NCBI RefSeq assembly: GCF_000332075.2
Contig: NZ_ALVU02000001.1
Span: 2,616,324 to 2,680,323 of the forward strand
Origin: Synechocystis sp. PCC 7509
GTDB lineage: Bacteria > Cyanobacteriota > Cyanobacteriia > Cyanobacteriales > Chroococcidiopsidaceae
Length of the DNA: 64,000 nt
Direction: 5' to 3'
Shown in pieces: positions 46,302 through 54,898 of the stretch (positions are counted from its first letter, which is position 1; the number at the start of each line of letters is the position of its first letter). The translations under genes were made by a program, and so were the position numbers. The notes beneath the pieces were generated by a model. That model saw nothing but the letters and a program-made list of their open reading frames with translations, did no database searches and was not told the origin of the DNA.

Positions 46302-47981
46302 TTGATTCAGTTACAAAATCTCTCTCAATCTTTTGATGTTTTAGTAGTAGGCGCGGGTGCAGCAGGTCTGTACACCGCGCTTTGTCTTCCCGAAACCTAT
46401 TCTGTGGGTTTGATTACCAAAGATACAGTGTCTTTATCCGCCAGCGAGTGGGCGCAAGGTGGAATAGCGGCGGCGATGTCGCCCGAAGATTCTCCTTCCC
46501 TGCATTTAGAAGACACAATCGCGGCGGGAGCAGGTTTATGTGACTTTGACGCGGTGAATTTTTTGGCAGAAAAAGCCCCAAGCTGCATTCAATCATTAGT
46601 AGGGATGGGAGTAGCTTTTGATCGCCAAGGAGAGCAATTAGCCTTAACTTTAGAAGCCGCTCATTCGCGCCGCCGAGTTCTACACGCCGCCGATACAACC
46701 GGGAAAGAAGTAATTACAACTCTTACCGCCCAAGTCTTGCAACGTAAAAATATTTCAATTATTCAAAAAACCTTAGCCTTAAGCTTGTGGATAGAGCCAC
46801 AAACAGGTCACTGTCAGGGAATTAGCCTCATTTATGAAAATCGAGTAATTTGGGTACGAGCCAAAGCAGTTGTTTTAGCAACCGGGGGTGGCGGTCAAGT
46901 TTTTGCTCACACCACCAATCCGGCGGTAAGTACGGGGGATGGGGTAGCAATGTCTTGGCGTAGTGGCGCAGTGCTTCGAGACTTAGAATTTGTCCAATTT
47001 CACCCTACAGCTTTAACTATTCCGGGAGCAAATAGCTTTTTAATTAGCGAAGCAGTGCGGGGAGAAGGAGCGCATTTAGTCGATGATACGGGGAGACGGT
47101 TTGCTTTTGATTATCACCCCAAAGGCGAATTAGCACCAAGAGACGTTGTTAGTAGGGCTATTTTCACTCATTTACAAAATACTGCTACCGATCCAACCAA
47201 GGCGAATGTTTGGCTAGATTTGCGAAGTCTTCCCAAGGAAAAAATTAGCCATCGTTTCCCCAATATCATCCAAGTTTGCAAACGTTGGGGATTAGATATA
47301 TTTTCTCAACCGATCCCCGTTGCTCCGGCGGCGCATTACTGGATGGGTGGAATTGTTACAGACTTAATGAATCGCACATCTATACTAGGCTTGTACGCCG
47401 TAGGAGAGACTGCTAGTACCGGAGTGCATGGTGCTAATCGTTTAGCGAGTAATTCCTTGTTGGAGTGTATTGTATTTGGCGCTCAGATGGCTAATTTGGA
47501 GCTAGAAGAAGTAGATTTTATAGAACAACCCAATACAGAATCGGTATTTAAACTGAGTGCAACTGACTGGGATGCTCAACAGGAAGTTTTAGCCAAACTC
47601 CGCGATCAATTACCGCGTTTAGTGTGGCAAAGTGCGGGAATTTGTCGAGAGCAAAAAAGTTTAGAAGTAGGAATTGCTCAAATAGAACTATGGCGCTCTG
47701 AATTTGCCGAGTTACCTTTAAGTCAATTTTTGTTTAACTTGCCTAGCGGTCAAATCGGTAGTTTTGGCGCAGAAACTCCCCCGCAACAATTGTATTTGTG
47801 GGGAGAAACCCGTAATTTACTAGATATTGCTTATTTAATTTTGCAAAGCGCCCTATTTCGCACCGAAAGCCGAGGCGGACATTATCGCCAAGACTATCCG
47901 CAAACCGAGAACCAGTGGCAAGTCCACACCTTAGTAGAGAGAGCTAAAGTGTGGAAGTCGGGATTACTGGGGAGCAGCTAG
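46302..47981 (+). CDS. nadB: L-aspartate oxidase
   Basis: First enzyme of de novo NAD synthesis, oxidising aspartate to iminoaspartate with FAD. The 559-residue protein has the FAD site VLVVGAGAAGLYTAL and SASEWAQGGIAAAMS. AHSRRRVLHAADTTGKEV and FVQFHPTALTIPG are active-site regions, and VGETASTGVHGANRLASNSL is near the end. Its succinate-dehydrogenase-like C-terminal helical domain is complete. The start is TTG 46302, because an upstream ATG frame closes at once. The 3' end overlaps the convergent VKOR gene by 18 bases. nadA and nadC are not in the window. Confidence 0.93.
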   Translation: MIQLQNLSQSFDVLVVGAGAAGLYTALCLPETYSVGLITKDTVSLSASEWAQGGIAAAMSPEDSPSLHLEDTIAAGAGLCDFDAVNFLAEKAPSCIQSLVGMGVAFDRQGEQLALTLEAAHSRRRVLHAADTTGKEVITTLTAQVLQRKNISIIQKTLALSLWIEPQTGHCQGISLIYENRVIWVRAKAVVLATGGGGQVFAHTTNPAVSTGDGVAMSWRSGAVLRDLEFVQFHPTALTIPGANSFLISEAVRGEGAHLVDDTGRRFAFDYHPKGELAPRDVVSRAIFTHLQNTATDPTKANVWLDLRSLPKEKISHRFPNIIQVCKRWGLDIFSQPIPVAPAAHYWMGGIVTDLMNRTSILGLYAVGETASTGVHGANRLASNSLLECIVFGAQMANLELEEVDFIEQPNTESVFKLSATDWDAQQEVLAKLRDQLPRLVWQSAGICREQKSLEVGIAQIELWRSEFAELPLSQFLFNLPSGQIGSFGAETPPQQLYLWGETRNLLDIAYLILQSALFRTESRGGHYRQDYPQTENQWQVHTLVERAKVWKSGLLGSS

Positions 47982-48923
47982 AATGGCAAAATTGCGATCG
48001 CCTGTATAGCCAGAAAGGTTTGCAAGTTCATTTAAAGACTTGACTCCGGGGTATAACTTGCCTTTAATTTCCCAAGTGGGGAAGCTTTCAATTTTTGCAG
48101 TTTTACACAAATCTGGACGGGGATCGATGCCACCTTCGGCGCATTCGATACCATTAATTTCCTTATAAGCTTCCTTGCCAAACAATAACTTTTGCTCGTG
48201 ACAATGAGGACACCACCAACCAATATATTCTTTAACGCCGACTTTAGTTAAGTGACGAGCTAGATCGATTTCTGATTGTCCAGAAACAGTAGTAATTTCC
48301 CAGCCAATGCCGGGACTTGGTTGAGTTATGGGGCGTACCGCTACCTGTCCAGTGGGAGCAACAACACCTCTATTGACCCCAGCATAAGCGCCTAAAGTGC
48401 CAATTAGGGTTATCATGCCGACAACGATCGCCGTAAAGAAAATTTGTCCGATATCTTCCCAAGTGCGACCAAGGATTGTTAATACTAGCAAAGTCAGGGA
48501 AAATAGCGCTGAAGCCAAGCAGTAGATACATAAAGCTTTGAGTTCAAAAGCTAGTAAGTACATCAAATAGCTGCTAAAAACCGTCATAGCGATCGCACCA
48601 GCTAAAAGTAGCAACCAAGTTGTATTCTCGATTTTGCTATGTAAATCTTTATTTTTGATGCTATCAATCGCCAAAGGAGCTAAAGCAAAAATCAGCATAC
48701 TGACGTAAGCCAAAAACCCAAACAAAGCTAAAGGCTGCCCAAAAATTTCCGCGTAGGGACTAGAAAGAACTAGATCGCAGCTTTCGGTAGGACAAGCAGC
48801 AGGATTGAGGGAAAGTTTGACGTAAGTGAGATAAGCAGTAGTTAAAGCGCCAAACAGTGCGATCGCGCCAATTATAGGACGTGACCAGCGATGAATCCAA
48901 GGAATAGAACGACGGCGACCCAT
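47964..48923 (-). CDS. VKOR-thioredoxin fusion, disulfide-bond-forming protein
   Basis: A 319-residue membrane protein that reoxidises thiol oxidases in the periplasm or lumen by passing electrons to quinone. The VKOR part has about five membrane segments, a loop Cys pair (C44, C49 in ACPTESCD) and the active-site CIYC (C132, C135). A fused thioredoxin-like domain follows, with WWCPHCHEQK. This fused architecture is the known cyanobacterial VKOR type, needed for oxidative folding and affecting photosystem assembly. All redox cysteines are intact. Start ATG 48923. It is convergent with nadB. Confidence 0.92.
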   Translation of the reverse strand: MGRRRSIPWIHRWSRPIIGAIALFGALTTAYLTYVKLSLNPAACPTESCDLVLSSPYAEIFGQPLALFGFLAYVSMLIFALAPLAIDSIKNKDLHSKIENTTWLLLLAGAIAMTVFSSYLMYLLAFELKALCIYCLASALFSLTLLVLTILGRTWEDIGQIFFTAIVVGMITLIGTLGAYAGVNRGVVAPTGQVAVRPITQPSPGIGWEITTVSGQSEIDLARHLTKVGVKEYIGWWCPHCHEQKLLFGKEAYKEINGIECAEGGIDPRPDLCKTAKIESFPTWEIKGKLYPGVKSLNELANLSGYTGDRNFAILAAPQ

Positions 48924-49061
48924 TAAATTAACCCTATATTTAAAAAACCACAGTAATTAAAACTACGATAATTAAGATTTACCTAATTTGCCTCACAAAA
49001 AGCCCAATTAAAAGATATTCCCCCAGAATCTTGCGTTCATCAGGATAAGACCCTTTTGCAG

Positions 49062-49119
49062 GGGGTTTGGGGGAGGCAACTCGTCCCCCAATGGGGGGTT
49101 TGGGGGGCAGACCCCCCAA
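49062..49119. repeat. G/C-run repeat with hairpin upstream of the VKOR gene
   Basis: Two near-copies of a CAGGGGGTTTGGGGG-like unit (49059-49073 and 49092-49107) are followed by CCCCCCAA, giving a perfect 8-base stem (TTGGGGGG at 49100-49107 with CCCCCCAA at 49112-49119) and a CAGA loop. It sits between the end of btpA and the start of the VKOR gene, so it may stop minus-strand transcripts. Similar G-run repeats are common between cyanobacterial genes. Confidence 0.6.
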
Positions 49120-49146
49120 TTCTTGGTTTTTCTTTAACTATTTTCA

Positions 49147-49992
49147 TTATGCGCGGAGGGTAACAGGATCGACCGTTACCGAAGGTAAAGGAGACTTAGC
49201 ACTAATAGCCGCCTCCACAAACTGACTAACCCGATTGGGATCTATCGGTTGATCTATCCGCCCGTGACGCTTAAGGGAACTAGAAACAATCACCCCATCG
49301 GCGGCGGACATCAAAGTAGAGATGTTTTCCCAATTTGCGCCACTACCGATAAAAACTGGCGTACCTTTGGCTGCGGCGCTGGCTAACTCCAAATCCTCAA
49401 GATTTGGCGGGCTACCCGTTGCCCAACCCGATAAAATGATCCCATCCGCCAAACCCCGCTCAATAGTATCTTGTACCGCCACCGTCAGATTTGGCGAACT
49501 CAATGGTCTTGCGTGTTTTACTAAAACATCGGCAAATATTTTCACATCGCTGCCCAATTCTCGCCGATAGCGTAGCAAATGATGGGCCGCACCCTCAATT
49601 AGCCCCTGATCGGTCGCCATTACCCCCATCAGCACGTTTACCCGGATAAATTGCGCTTTTACCACACTAGCAATAGCGATCGCGCTGTGGGCATCATTAC
49701 GCAATACATTGATCCCAATTGGTAAAGTTACCAAATTCATCAACCGATCGATAACAATGGTCATGGCACTAACCACCGCCGGATCTACCTGGCTCTTTGT
49801 AAACGGCGCATCAAAAAAATTTTCGACAATAATGCCATTAACTCCGCCACTAGCTAGAGCCGTTGCTTCTTGTTCTGCGCGATCGATTACAGCTTTAAGG
49901 CTACCTCCCCACCGGGGCGCTGTAGGCAAAGGCAGTAAATGAACAACACCAACGATCGGATTTGGAGTTTTAAATAGCCGATTTAAGTCCAC
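49147..49992 (-). CDS. btpA: Photosystem I biogenesis protein BtpA
   Basis: A 281-residue TIM-barrel protein of the BtpA/SgcQ family. In cyanobacteria BtpA is a peripheral thylakoid protein needed to stabilise the photosystem I reaction-centre subunits, especially in the cold. Diagnostic segments are NPIVGVVHLLPLPTAPRWGG at the start, GVNGIIVENFFDAPF, INVLRNDAHSAIAIA, FIRVNVLMGVMATDQGLIEG and DGIILSGWATG. The start is GTG 49992. The family is also found in non-photosynthetic microbes, so the photosystem role rests on the cyanobacterial context. Confidence 0.9.
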   Translation of the reverse strand: MDLNRLFKTPNPIVGVVHLLPLPTAPRWGGSLKAVIDRAEQEATALASGGVNGIIVENFFDAPFTKSQVDPAVVSAMTIVIDRLMNLVTLPIGINVLRNDAHSAIAIASVVKAQFIRVNVLMGVMATDQGLIEGAAHHLLRYRRELGSDVKIFADVLVKHARPLSSPNLTVAVQDTIERGLADGIILSGWATGSPPNLEDLELASAAAKGTPVFIGSGANWENISTLMSAADGVIVSSSLKRHGRIDQPIDPNRVSQFVEAAISAKSPLPSVTVDPVTLRA

Positions 49993-50441
49993 TTCTTTCC
50001 TATCTGAATTCAGCCAAATAATAGTTAGCTAAAGTTCCGTTAATTTTTTACACAAACAGGACTTTTTATGCTTTTTTCCGAAAATTGGAAAATTTAGCCG
50101 TAAAGTACCCATAAGTTATGTTAAGATAAAAACGATGCAATCACAGGAGTTTGCCACTCCTGCAAATTAAAGGCTTACCTCTACTACGCCAAGCGTTACT
50201 GTGAGATGAGCCTATCTCTAGGGTAAAGTACGGTAGCTTATACCAAAATCAAATTTGGTGCTTTAAAGTTTAAAAATTATAAAGTTTAAAGAAATATAGT
50301 TTCATCGACTAAGCCCCCGCTACAAACGGCATTTTCTAGCTTCCTAAGTTGATTATACAACCGTTGAAGGATCTATCTTCAACGTCAAAAATCACACTTT
50401 AGGAAAATCGAGTTAACTTCATACGAGCGTTATTTCACTTT
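49993..50441 (+). promoter_or_regulatory. Divergent btpA/rimO control region with leader hairpins
   Basis: About 450 bases between divergent genes. A TAAGATAAA sequence near 50120 may be a -10 for rimO transcription. Two clear hairpins follow: CAGGAGT/ACTCCTG (50144-50162) and CGTTGAAG/CTTCAACG (50362-50384). AAAGTTTAAA also occurs twice near 50264-50290. This makes a long structured 5' leader for rimO plausible, but no known riboswitch was recognised. Confidence 0.4.
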
Positions 50442-51767
50442 ATGGGAGATAAGCCAACCATAGCAATTTCACATCTAGGTTGCGAGAAAAACCGAATCGA
50501 TACCGAACATATGCTAGGACTGCTAGTAGAAGCAGGTTACAGTGTAGACAGCAATGAGGAGTTAGCTAACTACGTCATTGTCAATACTTGTAGCTTTATT
50601 CAATCAGCACGAGAAGAATCTGTAAGGACATTGGTAGAACTTGCCCAAGCAGATAAGAAAATTGTCATAACTGGCTGCATGGCGCAGCATTTTCAAGAAC
50701 AACTACTAGACGAATTACCAGAAGCAGTAGCTGTAGTCGGTACTGGCGACTACCACAAAATTGTCGATGTAATTTCGCGGGTACAGGCAGGAGAAAGAGT
50801 AAAGCTAGTTTCCCCCGAACCAACTTATATCGCTGATGAGACAACACCCCGCTACCGAACGACAACGGAAGGTGTAGCTTATTTACGCATCGCCGAAGGC
50901 TGTGATTATCGCTGTGCTTTTTGCATTATTCCTCACTTGCGAGGAAATCAGCGATCGCGTTCCATTGAATCAATTGTGACGGAAGCGAAATTACTAGCCA
51001 GCCAAGGAGTAAAGGAAATTATCTTAATTTCCCAAATTACTACCAACTACGGCTTAGATTTGTACGGCGAACCCAAGTTAGCGGAGTTATTAAAGGAACT
51101 TGGCAAAGTAGATGTTCCTTGGATACGGATGCACTACGCCTATCCTACCGGGCTAACGCCAAAAGTAATTGAGGCAATGGTTGAAACCCCCAACGTCTTA
51201 CCTTACTTAGACTTGCCGTTGCAACATTCTCACCCGGAAATATTACGGGCAATGAATCGACCTTGGCAAGGTTCTGTGAATGATGCGATCGTCGAAAAAC
51301 TCAAAGCAGCTTTGCCAAAGGCTGTCATGCGGACAACTTTTATTGTCGGATTTCCTGGCGAAACAGACGAACATTACACTCATTTGTTACAGTTTGTAAA
51401 GCGCCATCAATTCGATCACGTAGGAGTGTTTACTTTTTCACCAGAAGAAGAAACTCCCGCTTACAAGTTACCCAATCAATTGCCTCAAGAACTGATGGAA
51501 GCAAGGCGAGATGAGTTGATGGAACTCCAGCAACCAATTTCGCTACAAAGAAACCAGCAGGAAATCGGTCAAGTAGTAGACGTACTTATTGAACAAGAAA
51601 ATCCTGAGACTGGTGAATTGATTGGACGTTCCGCTCGGTTTTCCCCCGAAGTAGATGGTTTAGTCTACGTCCAGGGAGAAGCCGCCCTTGGTTCGATTGT
51701 TCCAGTCGCAATCTCGGACGCTGACATATACGACTTATACGGGCAAATTGTTAATAGTTACAACTAA
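50442..51767 (+). CDS. rimO: Ribosomal protein S12 methylthiotransferase RimO
   Basis: A radical-SAM enzyme that adds a methylthio group to an aspartate of ribosomal protein S12. The 441-residue protein has the N-terminal UPF0004 domain ([41 protein letters not shown], giving three Fe-S cysteines), the radical-SAM CxxxCxxC site in [17 protein letters not shown], and a C-terminal TRAM domain ([20 protein letters not shown], then [15 protein letters not shown]). HLGCEKN and the TRAM end distinguish it from MiaB. Start ATG 50442. It is followed after 66 bases by a DEAD-box helicase gene on the same strand. Confidence 0.95.
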   Translation: MGDKPTIAISHLGCEKNRIDTEHMLGLLVEAGYSVDSNEELANYVIVNTCSFIQSAREESVRTLVELAQADKKIVITGCMAQHFQEQLLDELPEAVAVVGTGDYHKIVDVISRVQAGERVKLVSPEPTYIADETTPRYRTTTEGVAYLRIAEGCDYRCAFCIIPHLRGNQRSRSIESIVTEAKLLASQGVKEIILISQITTNYGLDLYGEPKLAELLKELGKVDVPWIRMHYAYPTGLTPKVIEAMVETPNVLPYLDLPLQHSHPEILRAMNRPWQGSVNDAIVEKLKAALPKAVMRTTFIVGFPGETDEHYTHLLQFVKRHQFDHVGVFTFSPEEETPAYKLPNQLPQELMEARRDELMELQQPISLQRNQQEIGQVVDVLIEQENPETGELIGRSARFSPEVDGLVYVQGEAALGSIVPVAISDADIYDLYGQIVNSYN

Positions 51768-51833
51768 AACCGTTACATCCCGTAAGACCTCCATACAAAT
51801 TTCATTATCTAAACGTAAACATTAGGAGAATAA

Positions 51834-53231
51834 ATGACTCTTTCTTTTGAAAGCTTAGGACTTTCGGCATTTCGTGTTAGCCAATTAGAAAGCCTAGGAT
51901 TCACCGAGCCTACTAACATCCAAGCGCAAGCAATTCCCGAAATTCTCAAGGGAAATGATGTAGTAGCAAAATCTCAAACCGGAACAGGCAAAACCGCCGC
52001 TTTTGCCTTGCCAATATTAGAGCAAATTGATAGCACTCAAAAAGGCGTGCAAGCTTTAATTTTGACTCCTACCCGCGAACTTGCGGTACAAGTTTGCACA
52101 GCTATTAGTAGCTTTGTAGGCAATCAAGACATCCGAGTAGCGCCAATTTATGGCGGACAATCTATTGACCGTCAAATGATGCAACTCAAGCGCGGCGTAC
52201 AAATCGTTGTCGGGACACCAGGACGAGTAATTGACTTACTAGAGCGTGGAAACTTAAAGCTAGAGTCGATTAAATGGTTTGTGTTGGATGAAGCCGACGA
52301 AATGTTGAGCATGGGCTTTATTGATGATGTCGAAAAAATCCTCAAGTCAGCCCCAGACAGTCGCCAAACTGCGTTATTCTCGGCAACAATGCCTGTAACT
52401 ATTCGCCACTTAGTTGCTAGATTTTTGAAATCTCCTGTAACTATTACAGTAGAGCAACCTAAAGCCGCACCTACAAAAATTAATCAAGTAGCTTACTTAG
52501 TACCTCGTAATTGGACGAAAGCTAGAGCTTTACAGGCAATTTTGGAACTAGAAGATCCAGAATCAGCGCTAATTTTTGTCCGCACCCGACGCACGGCGGC
52601 GGAATTGACTAATCAATTACAAAATGCTGGTCATAGCGCGGATGAGTATCATGGAGACTTGACGCAACAAGCTAGAGAGCGGCTACTAAGTCGTTTCCGC
52701 AACAAGCAAGTACGATGGGTAATTGCGACAGATATTGCGGCTAGAGGCTTGGATGTAGATCAGTTGAGCCATGTAATTAACTACGATTTACCTGACAGCG
52801 TAGAAACTTACGTTCACCGGATTGGACGTACTGGGAGAGCCGGAAATGAAGGAACGGCAATTTCTGTAGTGCAGCCTTTTGAGCGTCGCAAACAGCAGCA
52901 AATTGAGCGCCACGTCCGCCAAAATTGGAGAATTAACCCAATTCCTACTAGAGCGCAAATTGAATCTCGCCAAATCGAGAAGCTACAGGTACAAGTTAAA
53001 GAAGCGTTATCGGGCGAGAGATTGGCATCATTTTTACCAATTATCCGTGAATTGAGCGAAGAATACGATGCTCATGCGATCGCGGCGGCGGCTTTACAAA
53101 TGGCTTATGACAAAACTCGTCCTACTTGGATGCAGTCAGAAGCCGGAAGTGTTGAAGAAGAAAGAGTTTCTTCACCTAAGCCAGTTTTACTTAAGCGTTC
53201 TCAGCAACCATCAGTATCTAAAAATGGCTAA
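51834..53231 (+). CDS. DEAD-box RNA helicase (CrhR/CsdA-like)
   Basis: A 465-residue ATP-dependent RNA helicase. The Q motif GFTEPTNIQAQAIP, Walker A SQTGTGKTAAFALP, motif Ia PTRELAVQV, DEAD box LDEADEMLSMGF, SAT motif SATMP and motif VI HRIGRTGRAG are all present and in order. A short C-terminal basic extension lies beyond the core. In cyanobacteria related helicases (CrhR) respond to redox state and cold. A strong AGGAG ribosome site lies 6 bases before ATG 51834. It may be read with rimO, linking ribosome modification and RNA unwinding. Confidence 0.93.
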   Translation: MTLSFESLGLSAFRVSQLESLGFTEPTNIQAQAIPEILKGNDVVAKSQTGTGKTAAFALPILEQIDSTQKGVQALILTPTRELAVQVCTAISSFVGNQDIRVAPIYGGQSIDRQMMQLKRGVQIVVGTPGRVIDLLERGNLKLESIKWFVLDEADEMLSMGFIDDVEKILKSAPDSRQTALFSATMPVTIRHLVARFLKSPVTITVEQPKAAPTKINQVAYLVPRNWTKARALQAILELEDPESALIFVRTRRTAAELTNQLQNAGHSADEYHGDLTQQARERLLSRFRNKQVRWVIATDIAARGLDVDQLSHVINYDLPDSVETYVHRIGRTGRAGNEGTAISVVQPFERRKQQQIERHVRQNWRINPIPTRAQIESRQIEKLQVQVKEALSGERLASFLPIIRELSEEYDAHAIAAAALQMAYDKTRPTWMQSEAGSVEEERVSSPKPVLLKRSQQPSVSKNG

Positions 53232-53237
53232 AGGTTT

Positions 53238-53260
53238 GGGAAGAAATTAACTTTCTTCCC
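53238..53260. terminator. Hairpin between convergent helicase and reductase genes
   Basis: A 9-base perfect inverted repeat (GGGAAGAAA/TTTCTTCCC) with a 5-base loop, extendable by GGTTT/CAATCC-like flanks, fills the gap between the two stop codons. There is no clear T-run, so its efficiency is uncertain, but the location is that of a shared terminator. Confidence 0.55.
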
Positions 53261-53269
53261 CAATCCCTG

Positions 53270-54229
53270 CTACTTGAGCCAAGGACGGCTAACTTGTTCT
53301 AGCTCGGCAATTTCATCAATATTTAGTTTCCAGCCCAACGAGCCAGCATTTTGCTGTACTTGCTGGGCTGTTTTTGCGCCGGAAATTGCGACTACATTAC
53401 CTTGAGCAATTACCCAATTTAAGGCTACTTGGGCGGGAGTGCGATCGCGCAAGTCACCAATTTTTCTAAGTACCGCTACCACTGGTACAATTTTTTCTAA
53501 TCCCGCCTTACTAAATTGGGGATCGAAAGCTCTAGCGCCGGTAGGTTTTTCGGAACTATCGGGGCGATATTTACCTGTTAATCTTCCTTGGGCTAAGGGG
53601 CTATAAGCCAGCAACGTAACGCCTAATTGTTTGGCTGTAGCAGTTATTCCACTACTTTCAATTTGTCTAGTTAGCAGCGAGTAACGAACTTGGTTTACTG
53701 CTAAAGGTATGCCGCGACGAGCTAAAATTTGGTGTGCTTCTTGCATTTGCTGGGCGGAATAATTACTTACACCGACAGCGCCAATTCTACCGCGCTGAAC
53801 TTCATCAGCTAAGGCATTCATGAGGGTTTCTTGGCTCATCAAAAAGCTAAAGGGCCAATGTACTTGATACAAGGCTACTTGCTCTACTTGGAGGCGTTTT
53901 AGGCTGTCTGCGATCGCATCTGAGACAGATTGAGCGGTAAATCGCCAAGGTAAAGGGCCAAATTTAGTTGCAATTATAGCCGGGCGATCGCTCTGCTGCA
54001 TGAATTGCCCTAAAAGTTCCTCCGACAGCCCTAAACCGTAAATTTCCGCCGTGTCAAAGAAAGTTGTACCAGCTTCTAAGGCAGCATTAAAGGCTTCTTT
54101 TAGCTGTTTTTCGTTGTAATCGCTGCCATAGCTCCAAAATAGCTTATCTCCCCATGCCCACGTACCAATACATAATGGTGGTACGGTTATGCTACTTTGC
54201 CCTAATGTAATTGTTTCCAAAGTTATCAC
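53270..54229 (-). CDS. Aldo/keto reductase
   Basis: A 319-residue NADPH-dependent TIM-barrel oxidoreductase. The conserved tetrad is present: FFDTAEIYGLG supplies Asp and Tyr, IIATKFGPLPW the Lys, and LYQVHWPFSF the His. The cofactor-binding end is seen in LAYSPLAQGRLTGKYR and IAISGAKTAQQVQQNAGSLG (the last segment reads VAISGAKT here). Substrate specificity cannot be inferred from sequence. The start is GTG 54229. It is convergent with the DEAD-box helicase gene, and divergent from the small HTH gene. Confidence 0.92.
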   Translation of the reverse strand: MITLETITLGQSSITVPPLCIGTWAWGDKLFWSYGSDYNEKQLKEAFNAALEAGTTFFDTAEIYGLGLSEELLGQFMQQSDRPAIIATKFGPLPWRFTAQSVSDAIADSLKRLQVEQVALYQVHWPFSFLMSQETLMNALADEVQRGRIGAVGVSNYSAQQMQEAHQILARRGIPLAVNQVRYSLLTRQIESSGITATAKQLGVTLLAYSPLAQGRLTGKYRPDSSEKPTGARAFDPQFSKAGLEKIVPVVAVLRKIGDLRDRTPAQVALNWVIAQGNVVAISGAKTAQQVQQNAGSLGWKLNIDEIAELEQVSRPWLK

Positions 54230-54389
54230 CTTTACATTTGTTTACATTTCTCTAGTGTAACTTTGTAGTTAAGGGCGAGGGAGAGGTAAATAAAGCTGAA
54301 GATAATTTAGCTGATGCGATCGCAGAATATTTAAAAAACAGAAAATAGGTACATTACATCAAGATTGCAAAATCTAAAGGCAGATAAAA

Positions 54390-54719
54390 ATGACCAATGA
54401 AATTAAAATGCAATCAAGTAGTGGTAATATTTTTGCCGATATGGGGCTGCAAAATCCTGAAGAATTGTTAATCAAAGCGGAACTCGTTCGGCAAATTAGC
54501 AAAATAATTAATACGCGCAAAATGACCCAAACAGAAGCAGCACAAATACTAGAAATCGATCAACCAAAAGTCTCGGCTCTTGTAAATGGCAAGCTTTCAG
54601 GATTCTCAACAGAACGTCTGTTTGCATTTTTAAACGCCCTTGGCAACGACGTAGAGATTCGTGTAACTACTAAGTCTAGTTCTAATTCTCAAGCTCAAAC
54701 AAGAGTTGTAACGATCTAG
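54390..54719 (+). CDS. Small HTH (XRE/HigA-like) protein
   Basis: A 109-residue protein with a Cro/C1-type helix-turn-helix at about residues 35-85 (RKMTQTEAAQILEIDQPKVS, then LVNGKLSGFSTERLFAFLNA). This layout is typical of HTH_37-type antitoxins of HigBA or RelBE-like pairs, which repress their own operon. No toxin gene is adjacent in either direction, so it may be an orphan antitoxin or an independent regulator. It has a modest purine-rich leader (AAAGGCAG) before ATG 54390. Function beyond DNA binding is inference. Confidence 0.8.
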   Translation: MTNEIKMQSSSGNIFADMGLQNPEELLIKAELVRQISKIINTRKMTQTEAAQILEIDQPKVSALVNGKLSGFSTERLFAFLNALGNDVEIRVTTKSSSNSQAQTRVVTI

Positions 54720-54898
54720 TTTTAATCAGCTTTAAGATAATTATTAAAAATTCAAAAGCTTGGGCAGAAAGGAGTTAGAGGTGCGTTTAACTAAGAAAAT
54801 AGTAATTTTGACAACTACCAAGCTGCTCAAAATTCTAGCAACATAATAAAAAGCCTAAAATTAGTACAAACTGAATAGCTAGACGAGAGAAAAAAAGT

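Noticed and set aside
49062-49119. Possible CRISPR-like or satellite repeat
   Set aside because: It is a pair of G-run units ending in a hairpin, typical of intergenic repeats, without spacers.
54254-54347. Short open stretch ending in YLKNRK upstream of the HTH gene
   Set aside because: It has no start codon and is too short to call; noted only as a possible toxin relic.
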